In this document: positions 1 through 10,777 of the stretch, one piece after another
Position numbering within the stretch: the stretch's first letter is position 1
Layout: every line of letters begins with the position of its first letter
Assembly (NCBI GenBank): GCA_021904315.1
Contig: CM038910.1
Span: 6,076,001-6,140,000, forward strand
Direction: 5' to 3'
From: Sphagnum magellanicum
Taxonomy: Eukaryota > Streptophyta > Sphagnopsida > Sphagnales > Sphagnaceae
Length of the DNA stretch: 64,000 bases
Translations under genes and position numbers: made by a program
The notes under the pieces: model-generated
Database searches by the model: none
Seen by the model: the letters and a program-made list of their open reading frames with translations, nothing else
Told to the model about the DNA's origin: nothing

Positions 1-452
1 TCTAAAAAGATAATGATATAAATGAAAATGAAGATGATGAAGCAGCACCATGATGACCACAAAATAATGATGACAAACAAGTGATCAAGACCACAAATAA
101 ATTTGATGACTCAACTGAAAAGTTAGTTGATTCAATAATTAAATTGGTTAATTTTATTGTTGAATTAAAGTCGATTTCACCACGTGTGAGGTGACTTCCC
201 GTCCCTCTACTCCCGGTTCTACAAGGTGATTGTGCTTGACAGCACAAATGCTACTAATGAAAGAAAAATACAAATGTAATTTTGGAAGTTAGATTGTGTT
301 TGTAGTTGAAATCAAGTAACCTACCTCCTATGCAAAATTTATGATTAAAACTAATAGATATTTTGTTTTCAAGCTCACACACTACACGTTCTAGGACTTA
401 TGCCAAATTGTTATTCATCCAAACCAATGTTTAAGGACTTAACACCATGTCC
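1..452. other. AT-rich DNA, no gene seen
   Basis: No ATG-started ORF with coding character is visible. A minus-strand open frame near the left edge begins with TTG and looks spurious. A CACGTG (G-box core) lies at 181-186, but no promoter can be tied to it. Confidence 0.5.
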
Positions 453-1196
453 AACCTTGCTGCAGACCACTAGTCACTTAAAATGTTGTTTCTCACACAT
501 AGATTGTTCGAATCTGGCTTGCCATAGCTCTCTAAAAAGCTAACAACAAGGCGCACCAACTTACCAAATCTTATGATCTGCACCTATGACAATAAGGAGT
601 TATACCACCAAACCCGAGAGGGTTTTACAAAGATGATGACTAAACCTTGCTGCAGACCACTAGTCACTTAAAATGTTGTTTCTCACCCATGGATTGTTCA
701 AATTTGGCTTGCTATAGCTCTCTGGAAAGCTAACAACAAAGCGCACCGACCTACCAAATCTTAAGATCTGCAGCTACGACAGTAAAAAGTTATACCACCA
801 AACCCGAGAGGGTTTTACAAAGGTGATGACTAAACCTTGCTGCAGACCACTAGTCACTTAAAATGTTGTTACTCACACATGGATTGTTCAAATATGGCTT
901 GCTATAGCTCTCTGGAAAGCTAACAACAAGGTGCACTAACTCATCAAATCTTAAGATCTGCAGCTACGACAATAAGGAGTTATACTACCAAACCCGAGAG
1001 GGTTTTACAAAGATGATGATTAAACCTTGCTGCAGACCACTAGTCACTTAAACTGTTGTTTCTCACACATGGATTGTTCAAAACTGGGTTGCTATAGCTC
1101 TCTGGAAAGCTAACAACAAGGTGCACCAACCCACCAAATTTTAAGATCTGCATCTACGACAGTAAAAAGTTATGCTATGAAACCCGAGAGGGTTTC
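453..1196. repeat. Tandem repeat, 190-bp unit, four copies
   Basis: Four copies start at 453, 643, 833 and 1023 with an exact 190-bp period; each begins AACCTTGCTGCAGACCAC. The copies differ at scattered positions and the last is shortened at its right end. Every unit carries near its end the inverted repeat AACCC-GAGA-GGGTT, which could form a short hairpin. The array lies about 0.6 kb upstream of the TATA box of the small candidate gene at 1872-2294. No coding frame is conserved across the copies. Confidence 0.9.
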
Positions 1197-1418
1197 TGAG
1201 ATTTATCTAAAGTCCCAACCTTCCAACACTATCACTAGATTTTCATTCTCCTTTTCTTCCTTCTTCCCTCCACCAAGACTAAACATTATTTCCCTCTTCA
1301 AGAAGCTTGTCAAACAAGTGCTCAAGATTGCATGAAAATTATCATCGAGGCCAAGAGAGAGCTCCCCACGATCCGAGTCCGCCTTTTAAAGAAAAGGAGA
1401 AGGGAGGTGAAGGTGGAT

Positions 1419-1627
1419 CCAAAGTTAGGTGGCCAATGGAAGGATCCAAAGCTTGGTGGCCAATGGAAGGTTCCAAGCTTGGTGGCCAATGGAAGGTTCC
1501 AAGCTTGGTGGCCAATGGAAGGTTCCAAGTTTGGTGGCCATTGGAATGTTCCAAGCTTGGTGGCCATTGGAATGTTCCAAGCTTGGTGGCCATTGGAATG
1601 TTCCAAGCTTGGTGGCCATTGGAATGT
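1419..1627. repeat. Minisatellite, 26-bp unit, eight copies
   Basis: Eight head-to-tail 26-bp units. The left half of the array has the variant TGGCCAATGGAAGGTT and the right half TGGCCATTGGAATGTT, so two blocks have been homogenised separately. Most units contain the 10-bp palindrome CCAAGCTTGG, and the right-hand units also contain TTGGAA-TG-TTCCAA, so each strand is strongly self-complementary. Because 26 is not a multiple of three and the unit has no stop codon, long open frames run through both strands; these are not genes. Confidence 0.93.
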
Positions 1628-1767
1628 GAAGGATAAACACCTTTTCACCTCTTCCATTTTCCCTTAACAACTTTACTTACACACTCAATTTTTCCTTTTG
1701 ACCTCACGATTTTACTTTACCATGGTCCTAAGCCGTTACTCCCGCCTTTCTTTCCTCTTCTTCGAAC

Positions 1768-1775
1768 TATAAATT
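1768..1775 (+). promoter_or_regulatory. TATA box of the 140-codon candidate gene
   Basis: TATAAATT lies about 100 bases upstream of the ATG at 1872, as expected for a TATA box with a 5' UTR of roughly 70 bases. The sequence before it is C/T-rich. This is position-based inference. Confidence 0.5.
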
Positions 1776-1871
1776 ATGATTGCGCACCTCAACGTAACAA
1801 GTCTTTCCCACCTCCATTGTCAAATTGATTTCGATTGAAGATCTAACCTTTTCCTTCCTTTGCTTGAAATT

Positions 1872-2294
1872 ATGGCGTCGCGCATGGTTTCATCTTACGG
1901 GCCGCAAGCCGCACAAGCGAATGAAGAACTGCCTCCGGAGTCGTCCCTATATCTTACCCTAACCCAACATCCTCGCGATGAAGAACCCGAACTTCGAGAA
2001 GTGCGCGCTCGTCTTGAAGTCGAACCTCCTCGAACCTGGTACTATCGCATTTCTCTGAACTCTCGCACCCTGGTGATCTTGTTGCAAGCTGACCCCGCTT
2101 CTGGTGATGAACCCGAGACTGTTTGTGAAGGTTGTTACGAAACTGAAGATACTTCTATCTTCGCATGGTCTTCAGTTCCCGGTGTTGGTCACTATCGTTG
2201 GTTGCGCGATCCGATTTGTCGATTGCCTCCTAATAACAAGGCGGACTACCTAGTTCGCACCATTTGGCGCATCTTAAATTTCCTGCAATTGTGA
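1872..2294 (+). CDS. Unrecognised 140-residue protein, candidate lineage-specific gene
   Basis: I do not recognise this protein. The frame is open from the ATG at 1872, which has A at -3 and G at +4, to TGA at 2292-2294. A TTG twelve bases upstream extends the frame but is unlikely to be used. The product is 140 residues with an acidic, Pro/Glu-rich N-terminal half, then a WYYRISLNSRTLVILLQAD segment and a CEGCYE motif. There is no clear signal peptide or membrane segment. Base composition is much more GC-rich than the surroundings, with mixed codons typical of real coding DNA. A TATA box lies about 100 bases upstream and AATAAA about 70 bases downstream, so it has all parts of a single-exon gene. 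It could also be a fragment of a mobile element, since repeats crowd its 5' side. Confidence 0.5.
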   Translation: MASRMVSSYGPQAAQANEELPPESSLYLTLTQHPRDEEPELREVRARLEVEPPRTWYYRISLNSRTLVILLQADPASGDEPETVCEGCYETEDTSIFAWSSVPGVGHYRWLRDPICRLPPNNKADYLVRTIWRILNFLQL

Positions 2295-2364
2295 ACTATC
2301 ACTAAGGCATAACTCTGGATTCTACATGTACTTGTAGCTCCTTGCTGAGCTTATCCCTATTATA

Positions 2365-2370
2365 AATAAA
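2365..2370 (+). terminator. Poly(A) signal AATAAA
   Basis: AATAAA lies 71 bases after the stop codon of the 140-codon ORF, in AT-rich sequence, at a normal distance for a plant polyadenylation signal. Confidence 0.4.
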
Positions 2371-4017
2371 TGTTTCAATTATCATCAGACTCCTATTGCT
2401 ATTAGCACACTATCATACTATCTGTTTAATTGTTGAGTTGCCTTGAATTAACCTTATGTTCAACGGCTTGAAGATTATTCTACCTCTATTAAATCTTTCA
2501 TCAACACCCCTTCGATTGCTTTAAGAATTTTTAACATCCTTGCTACTTTCTAAATACCATAACAAGACTAATGTTGTGTTGAACACTGTAAATTTTGGTG
2601 TCTACTGCTACCCCCAACCCTCTAGAGATTTCTCACCCCTAATTATGCAACAAAGTTTCTAACACTATGGTTATTAGCCTTTGTTGAAGAAAAGAACTAA
2701 TCGAACTCCTTAATCACCAACAACGCATTTCAGAAAAGAAAATAACCCCCTTCGCACCATGCACACTCAGCATCCCTATGAAGTCGCTAAAAGCCCTTAA
2801 TAACCTTACCCCATTCAAATAATCGTGATGTAACTCTTAAAAACTGAGACTACCACACATGGTTGTGTCGGTATGGCTCACACCACGTGGCAAAAATGAT
2901 GATGGATGAAGGGAAAGATGGTGATGATGGTATATGGATGAATGAAGAAAATCAAAGTGCATTTGAACCATTAACGAACAATAATTGCTTCCATGTGGAC
3001 ATACAAGAGCACGACCATCATGAAATGAATGGGGTACTTGAAAAAAATGAATATTTAATACAAAAAAAATAGGCTACTTTAAACAAAAAAATGGGAGGAG
3101 GGAATGGTGATCAAACTTCTTTACATTCAAAGTTGTTCCAGGACAATTTTGTGTTTTGTGATATGTGTTGTAACATGAATGAAGAAAGTGTTCTTAAAAA
3201 TTGTAGAGACTTGCAAAAAAAGTAGAAGCATAAACAATTACAAAGCGTGAGAGAGTGCAAAAACTTGAAGAAAAGCATTACATGGAAGAAGTTATTGCAA
3301 AGCATAGGGAACTATAGGTGGAGTTGGAAAGACAGGTTGGAGGACCAATCTACAACATTGTGCCATTCACCCTTGGCATCACCATTGTTTTTCGGAATGT
3401 GAGGAAGGGAAACAATTCATGAAAAAAATTGGTGAAGTAGTTAAATGTGTAAAAGACATTGAGGAGTTGGCAAGACCATTGTTGGAAAGATCATGGAAAA
3501 GAATTTTGAAAAGGAGAACGAGAATAATGACGAGACATGGTGCAACAATGCATGAACACTATGGAAATCCAAGATTCCAACAATAAAAACAAATTAAAAG
3601 ATGGTGGTGTAATCCAAAGACTCATTGAAGCAATGATAGAAATTGGTGAAACCACAAAATCACACAAAAGAATGTGCAACCATAGATGATAAAACAACAA
3701 CTCCTACTTCCATGATCATTTTAATCAGGTTCAGAAAATTTACAAATATCTATACCATGAGACAAAAAAAAATTTCAATATTGGAAGATGGATCAAAAGA
3801 TTTTGGCAAAGAAAATAATTAAGATTCCAAATGAAAATGGATATTTTTTTAATCTAACCAAATATAGTTATTCTAAGCAGGTGGAGAGATTGTAGATGTG
3901 GAAAAAGATGGGAGAGAAAAAATAGATCTAGGCTAATAAGGTTGGTTTGGTCATGTTGTTGGCCATTAAATGGAAGGAGCCAAATCATTATGCATTGGTA
4001 GAATTTTTGAATACATT
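2371..4017 (+). other. AT-rich DNA with decayed coding-like stretches
   Basis: From about 2870 the plus strand reads as charged, Lys/Glu/Asn-rich coding-like sequence repeatedly broken by stops. One short open piece (ATG at 2896, stop at 3072) is rich in Met, Asp, Glu and His. No family motif is recognisable. The style resembles the decayed ORF at 10.8-13.3 kb, so it may be a remnant of the same kind of element; that is inference. The stretch 2371-2860 shows nothing. Confidence 0.3.
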
Positions 4018-4965
4018 TGTGATAAAAGTGACGCACCCCCAAGCTCCTTAATGGACTCAAATGTGAGTCCAAATTAAAGACAGCGGAAAAGCAAGGAGTC
4101 GAGGCATGTTCCCTGGTTCGCAACACTTTGAAGGGTAGAGGGGCGTGCTGGAGTTCCAGGATAAGACTAAGAAGAATGACAAGCATCAACTACTCACACA
4201 GACCTGCACAAAACTAACACAAAGTGGTTAGTGTTTAATTGGAGCACTTTTTGGTGTTAGGATGAACCACAGGCAAACTCGGATTCACAAGACTCACCAC
4301 GGCCCGAACTTGGGGGAAGGTGATGCCAGACTCGGGGGAAGCCACCACCTTCCCCCTTATAGTATATTATGTGCCTCTCCACGAGACCCACATCCAAATG
4401 GTTTTTTGTTCCAAGATTCCCAAATGGGAGTCTCGAAATTGCCAAAGTTGGGAGTCCCGAAATTACCAAAGTTGGGAGTCTCGAAATTGCCAAAGTTAAG
4501 AGTCCTGCGACTTTGGGGCCTAATTACTTTGTGCGCAGACCTCCGATTGAAATAAAACAAAATTTTACCCCTTGTCGAAAGCTTTCCAACGATATGTTAC
4601 ACGCCATTTACACGCAAGGAAATTGGGTCGATTCCCGACTTTTAGTGGTCAGGAGTCAAACTGCCAATTTGATTCCCGACCCTTCTTTTGGCCATAACTT
4701 GTGTTTTAGATCTTCAAATGGGTCATGCAAACCCATTTTAGACATCTAAGTTTCAATAGCTTTTCAATGATATAAAGAGATCATCAATCTAATGTGTTTT
4801 GACCCCTATAATCACTTTCTAAAGATTCGGGAGTCCATCAGGACTCCAACTCCCCAAGCGAAGTTGCCCTGGGAGTGTGAAGGAACATTCTCTCACACCC
4901 TCATGCACTCTTGGGAATAAGATGTGTCTCCCGGGCCTCCTTCTTGTCTTGCATTCTTGCAACCC
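4018..4965. other. GC-richer block of unknown origin, possible LTR remnant
   Basis: This block is clearly richer in G+C than its flanks. Near its left edge is GTGACGCACCCCCAAG, which resembles the 5' terminus of some plant Gypsy LTRs or, on the minus strand, a polypurine tract. No pol domain is visible and no second copy lies in the window, so the LTR reading is only a guess. A 24-bp tandem repeat sits at 4426-4505. Confidence 0.3.
4426..4505. repeat. Short tandem repeat, 24-bp unit, just over three copies
   Basis: The unit GGGAGTCTCGAAATTGCCAA plus AGTT recurs at 4426, 4450 and 4474, with a partial fourth copy. The period is a multiple of three and stop-free, so open frames on both strands here are by-products. 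Confidence 0.85.
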
Positions 4966-4970
4966 TTGCC

Positions 4971-5283
4971 TGTTAACAAATAGGAGATCTACTCAAGTGC
5001 AAACATAAATTTTTATTGAAAGGAAACTATAACATGATGCTCATAACATGAAACATAACATCAAGAACACTTCAAAGTTCTCGTCACATGAAATACACAA
5101 ACTTGTGCAATGAAGAAAGGAGAGCCAAACCATCAACACTAAGGTATTTAACTAAAAGACCAAACCACAAATAACCAAATTAATATAAGTAGAGAAAGTA
5201 ATTCAACCTTGTGAAAGTAACCTAATTACTTTCCTACTCCAATAATTAATGAAACCTAACTAATTGAGCTTGAATTCTCAACA
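4971..5283 (-). repeat. 3' LTR of the Copia element
   Basis: 313 bp. On the minus strand it begins TGTTGAGAATTC and ends TTTGTTAACA, with the canonical TG...CA termini intact. It aligns without gaps to 10460-10772. Confidence 0.95.
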
Positions 5284-5292
5284 CCCCCCTTC
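5284..5292 (-). promoter_or_regulatory. Polypurine tract of the Copia element
   Basis: Read on the minus strand this is GAAGGGGGG directly before the 3' LTR, the expected position of the plus-strand DNA primer. Confidence 0.85.
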
Positions 5293-5324
5293 AAGCTCAA
5301 ATCCACTTCTAATACACCAAACAT

Positions 5325-8300
5325 TTATCTAAAATTCCTTAGCTTGTCTGTACCTAAAGCTTTTGTGAAAATGTTAGCAACTTGATTTTCAGTATTGACC
5401 TGAATAAAGTCAATTTCTTTTGTTCGACCTTTTCTCTAATAAAGTGGTAGTGCATTTCAATGTGCTTTGTCCTAGCATGATAGACCAGGTTGTTAGCAAA
5501 TAATATGCTACTGATGTTATCATAATAAATGATAACAGGAGCATCCACTGATTGTCCCAAATCTGAAAGTAGTTTTTGTAACCAAACTATTTCACATGCA
5601 ACAATTGCTGCACTTCTATATTCTACCTCCATGTTTGATAGTGCAACTATTGGTTATTTCTTGTTGCTCCAACTAATAGCACCACTTCCAAAAGAAAACA
5701 TGAAACCATTAGTCGATCTTCTATCTGAAACATTGCCAGCTCAATTAACATCCGTGTATCCATGTGCTTGTAACTGGCTTTTGGTTTCATAGAAAATTCC
5801 ACACTGTAAGGTATGTTTTAAGTACTTCAGTATGCGCTTCATTGCATCCAAATGTGCCTTTTGTGGTGTTTACACGAATTGATTTACCATTCCCACTTCA
5901 TAACTCAAATATGGCCTTGTGATGGTCATGTAGATCAAATTCCCCACTATGCATCTATACATAGTGGTATCCTCCACAAGGTCTCCTTCATCTGCACTTA
6001 AGTTCACATTTTGTTCCAATGGAATTGAAATAGGTATGCAACCCATCTTGTTTAACCAAGTTTTAGGTGCTTGCTTCAAGCCGTATAAAACTTTCTTTAA
6101 CCTACAAACCAAATTAGGGTGCGTTTGGTCCACATAACCTGGTGTTTGTTCCATGTACACTTCTTCATGTAAATCTCCATGAAGAAAAACATTTTTTACA
6201 TCCATTTGATGTAAAGACTATCCTTTTGCTACTGCCATAATAATGATTGCTCTTATAGTTGTCATTTTGGCAATTGGATTATAGGTCTCTTCATAGTCTA
6301 TGCCATAAGTTTGGGCATAACCTTTGGCAACCAATCTTGCTTTGTATCTTCTCACAGATCCATCTACATTATGTTTGACTTTGTACACCCATTTGCACCC
6401 AATTGCTTTCTTATCCTGTGGTAAAGCTACCAATTCCCAAGTAGCATTAACATCCAAAGCTACCATCTCATCATCCATGGCATTATCCCACTTAGGGTTT
6501 CTAATCGCTTGTTCAAAACAAGTGGGTTCAACCTCTTGTATAACTTTCACCATGTATGCATAATGATGAGCTACAAAGCCATCATATGTGAGTCTTTGTA
6601 CAGGGTACTTGATTCATGTGGATCTTCATATTCCACTATTGTTGTTAGGTGTTTTCAAAACTTTTTTGGCCATCCAAACTCCAGGAGTAATAACTAAAGG
6701 GATTCTTGATTGTACACCCACACTCTTCTCTCAATCACTTGACTCATCATCTAAATGAGGATTTCTAGATGATATTTGAAAACAACCATGTACAATGTTT
6801 GAAGATCTTAATCTTCCTTTCCATGGAGTGTTATTGGACCCACTAATTGAAGACTCTTGTGGTCCACTAATTAATTGTGATTTTTGTTCCAGATTTGATA
6901 AAACATCACCATTTCTAGCCTCTCCATCTTCTGCTATCTTCAATGGTGAGTACGAACTAATCATTTCATCAAACACAACATCTCTACTCACTTGTAATTT
7001 TCAAGTGGAAGGATTGAAGCATCTATATCATTTTTGTTTTGAGGACTATCCAATGAAGATACATTTCTCAGCTTTTGGGTCTAGTTTTGATCTCTTTTCG
7101 TCAGGATCATGCACGTATGCAATGTAACCAAACACTCTGAGGTGTGAAACATCGGGTTTCTTGCTTGTGAATTTTTTTTCAAGTGTCATGCCATGAATTA
7201 CCGTTGTGGGTGTTCAATTCATGATATAGATTGTAGTTGTTACCGCTTCAGCCCAAAAGTAATTTGGCAAATTCTTCTTATTCAACATGGCACGTGCTAT
7301 TTCTATAATCTACCTAATTTTCCTTTCAGCAACTCCATTTTACTATGGGAATAACTACATGAGTACTTCCTTTGAATTCTATGCTCTTTCAAGTACTCAC
7401 TGAATTCATTTGAAAAATACTCTCCCCCTCCATCGAACCTTAAGCACTTGATGCTCACACCTTTCTCCTTCTCCACCATTGCTTTGAAATTCAAAAAATG
7501 TTGAAACACTTCACCTTTGTGTTTCATGAAGTAGACTCACACCTTCCTTGTGTGGTCATCAATGAAACTCACGTAGTACTTGCATCCTCCAATGGATTCT
7601 GTCTTCGTAATCCACACATTTAAGTGGATCATTTCCAAAGGTTTGGAACTTACATGAGTTGTTTGAGCTGGGAATGGATGCCTAGCTTACTTCCCTAATT
7701 GGCATGCTTCACAAACTTTTGACATCACCTCTTCTGTTCCAAATTTGAAAAGACCTCGAACAAGATTTTGTATTTCCATCAGCTTAAGACGTTAGAGATT
7801 AACATGGCCGACCCGCTTGTGCCAACTTTCAATGTCTCCAACTCCTTTTCCATATGTGAATAACATGGAATTCACCTCAAGCATGTTCACATCCAAGGTG
7901 AACATTCGTCCATTCCTTTCCCCTTTTGCAATCAATTTGCCTTGGTTCTTCATGTCTTCCACAAAACATCCATTTGGGTTAAATGTCACTTGTAAACCTT
8001 GTTCCACCATTTGACCTACGGAGACCAAATGTTTTGTTATGGTTGGAACATGAAGTACATATTTTAAATACTTTGTTTACCCATCTTGCATGGACAATGG
8101 CACCTTGCTAATTTGTGTGATGGGATGTGTAATATCATCACCAGTTTCCACAAACCCTACTGTCTTCAAATCCTTTGTGTCTCTAAACCATTCTCCATGA
8201 CTAAACATGTGGTTTGAAGCTCCAGAATCCACATACCAAACATTGTTATCTAATACACCTCTTATCATTGTATCTGCCATGTGCTACCTCACAAATAGTT

Positions 8301-9235
8301 GCACATCACCTTGATTACTAGTTGATGCATAATTCCCTTCTTGTAGATTTCCATTTCGTGCATCATGTTCCCTTTGATAACAATTCTTTGCCATGTGCCC
8401 AAGTTTCCTATAGTAGTAACAATTTGAGTCGTTATTTGGTTATTGACCTCAATGACTTTCATCACGACCTCCAGGACCTCCACGACTTCCTCAACTTCCT
8501 CTTCTTCCAAAGTTTCCTCGTCCACCTCCATGAACTTGACCTTCATGTTGATGATGTCCATGCGAGCTTTCGTGTCAACCTCGAAATGAGGTTTTACTAC
8601 CTCTACCTCTACCTCTATTAATAACTGAGTAGAAAGCACTTTCTTGTGATCCTCCATTGGATAAAGTACCAATAATTCTCATCTTTTCACTTATAAGTAG
8701 TGTTATTAAGTCTTGGAAATTGGGAAATGTTTCTTAAACTGCAATTGAAGTACGAAACTAGCTATAGTCTTTTCCAAGTCCATTCAAAGTGATGACCATT
8801 AGATCTTCATCATCTACAGGGGCTCCTATAGATGCAAGAACATCGAGAAGGTTTTTCACCTTTGTAGAATAGTCACTGATGTTCATCTTGTTTTTTTGTA
8901 GGTTATGCAACTCTTGTGTATTGGTGCTATACATTTTCACCAATGTATCCCAAGCTTGTTTGGGTGATTTTGCATTTTGAATATGCACAGTCATGGAATC
9001 AGAGACATTCATGGAAAGCTAATACAAAACTTTCCTTGCTTTTTCATGTTAAGTTTTATTGGCTTGAATTTGTTGTTGTGTGGGGTTTTCTAGAAGAATA
9101 GGTTTTTTCTCATCACTAGTTATGAATTCCCAGTAGCCTTTCCCCATCAAAAAATTTCATAATCCTAAATTTCCACATTCAGAAATTATTTTTATTTAAT
9201 TTCTCAATTACAATTTGAGAAAGACCATCCGCCAT
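5325..9235 (-). pseudogene. Copia gag-pol polyprotein, decayed
   Basis: The likely original ATG is at 9235 (MADGLSQIVIEKLN, a typical Copia gag opening). In order on the minus strand: a gag domain (about 8760-9235); a zinc knuckle near 8370-8430 in which the second Cys reads as Tyr; the protease motif WYVDSGASNHM (about 8200-8240); the pre-integrase motif WHKRVGHVNL (about 7792-7830); an integrase core with RFDGGGEYFSNEF (about 7400-7450); reverse transcriptase with KWVYKVK and [10 protein letters not shown] (about 6050-6550); and RNase H with YYDN and HARTKHIEMHYH (about 5430-5560). Stops and frameshifts separate the blocks. The RT jumps from APKTW straight to PISIPLEQN near 6040, so the segment that should hold the YVDD active site is missing, about 110-120 codons compared with normal elements. 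The element cannot encode its own RT. Confidence 0.93.
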
Positions 9236-9302
9236 CTCTTAAGGCAACACTCAATGTCTTCTTAGGGTTTCACAAATGTTTTTAATTCTTTCCTTGGGTT
9301 TC

Positions 9303-9376
9303 TAGGATTAGGATTAGGGTTTTCCTTCGTTAGGTTTCTAAGATTAGGGTTAAGGTTAGGGTTAGGGTTAGGGTTG
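9303..9376. repeat. Interstitial telomere-like repeat (TTAGGG type)
   Basis: A cluster of TTAGGG and near-TTAGGG units, the best run being three perfect units in a row near 9355-9374. It lies inside the untranslated leader of the Copia element, about 70-140 bases upstream of its gag start. The unit is the 6-bp TTAGGG form, not the 7-bp TTTAGGG usual in plants. Confidence 0.8.
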
Positions 9377-10447
9377 AACAAGATGGACCTTGCATATGTA
9401 TGTAAGTTTTGAGTATTATACAAAATTTTATACTATGCATAGATTTTACATATATGTACATATTTCGTATAATATTTCGTATGGTATTAAGTACATGATT
9501 ATATACCACACTTTTGTATGAAGGTCTTGATAATGTATTTGCGCTTCCCAATCTTCAAACTCCTTCCTTCAAGTTTTCCCAAGTTGTATTTGCTCCACTT
9601 CAAAAATTTGTTTTGATGTCTTCTCAAAACAAACTTCTGTCACAACAACTTTGCAAAGCTACATCGCTCACATATGACCTTGTATCAATCTGAAATTTTG
9701 GTGAAACATGAACAACTATGTCTAATATTGTCTCTCAAACTTTCAGCTCATTTAACTTCATAAAATGAGAGATCTTGCTACTTCCTTGAAATCACCTCAA
9801 ACTGGGAACTGAACACAAAATGACTTACAACTCGCTCTCAGCAACTCCAAAATCCTTGAGATTTTGGGAGACACATTAAATATATGTTTTTTATATCTTC
9901 TCAAAATGTCAGCTCTATTAATGATGACCACAAGGAGATATCACTTTCAAAAGAAACTGACTTCAAAATTGAGACAGAAACTTTAGATGTTTAGATCTCA
10001 CTCATATAGATCCAAATGACATGAAATTTCAATCACATATATATTCCTTTATGATCTATAAGATCTCAAAGTTGTAGATCCAAAAATGCTCAAACAAAGG
10101 AGATATGACCAAAAAACCAAATTTGGCACAAAGTCTTCAACAGCTCATAACTCTCACAAAACATATTTTTTTCTTTTGAAAATTTGAGAATAGAAGCGTC
10201 TTATAGTCTTTTATAATCTTTTCGAATTTCACTTTAGGATCTTTTCATAGTAGATGTAGATCTAGATTTAAAGATTTGACTTCCACAACTATTAATATGT
10301 TGATCTCCTTTCACTTCTTTTCTTTTCTTTTCTTTCTCTTCACATTCTTTCCTTTCCATTTCTTTTTTGCGCTTGAAAAATTCCTATGATATTACTAGAG
10401 ACTTTCTAGCTCTAGATCTGTTTCAACTTTCTCACCAAATAACCTAA
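9377..10447 (-). other. Untranslated leader of the Copia element
   Basis: About 1.1 kb between the PBS and the telomere-like tract, with no coding frame. It includes a strongly pyrimidine-rich plus-strand tract at about 10306-10370. Confidence 0.6.
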
Positions 10448-10459
10448 ACTCTGATACTA
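10448..10459 (-). promoter_or_regulatory. Primer binding site, initiator-Met tRNA type
   Basis: On the minus strand this reads TAGTATCAGAGT, directly adjoining the 5' LTR. It differs from the usual plant Copia site TGGTATCAGAGC at two of twelve bases. Confidence 0.85.
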
Positions 10460-10772
10460 GGTTAACAAATAGGAGATCTACTCAAGTGCAAAGATAAGTC
10501 TTTATTGAAAGTAAACTGTAACATGATGCTCACAACACGAAACATAACATCAAGAACACTTCAAGGTTCTTGTCACATGAAATACACAAACTTGTGCAAT
10601 TAAGAAAAGAGAGTTAAACCATCAACACCAAGGTATTTAACTAAAAGACCAAACCACAAATAACCAAACTAATATAAGTAAAGAAAGTGATTCAACCTTG
10701 TGAAAGTAACCTAATTACTTTCCTACTTTAGTAATCAATGAAACCCAACTAATTGAGCTTGAATTTTCAATA
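10460..10772 (-). repeat. 5' LTR of the Copia element
   Basis: 313 bp, gap-free alignment to 4971-5283. Both terminal dinucleotides have mutated: CA at the inner end to CC, and the outer TG to TA. Confidence 0.93.
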
Positions 10773-10777
10773 TTGCT

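Larger units (their letters stand above)
4966..10777 (-). mobile_element. Ty1/Copia LTR retrotransposon, complete outline but inactive
   Basis: This is a 5.8-kb Copia element in minus orientation. Two 313-bp LTRs (4971-5283 and 10460-10772) flank the internal region. A tRNA-iMet-type PBS abuts the 5' LTR and a polypurine tract abuts the 3' LTR. The flanks TTGCC (4966-4970) and TTGCT (10773-10777) look like a 5-bp target duplication with one change. In transcription order the inside holds a leader of about 1.2 kb, gag, protease, integrase, reverse transcriptase and RNase H, the Copia order. My hand alignment of the LTRs gives about 25 mismatches in 313 positions (about 8%), mostly transitions, so the insertion is old. 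The polyprotein is broken by stops, frameshifts and a deletion. Confidence 0.95.

Noticed and set aside
453..1196. CRISPR-like array
   Set aside because: The 190-bp units are contiguous with no short repeat-spacer pattern, and the DNA is plant nuclear.
1307..1670. Several 66-111 codon ORFs on both strands
   Set aside because: All are translations of the 26-bp minisatellite, which has no stop in any frame.
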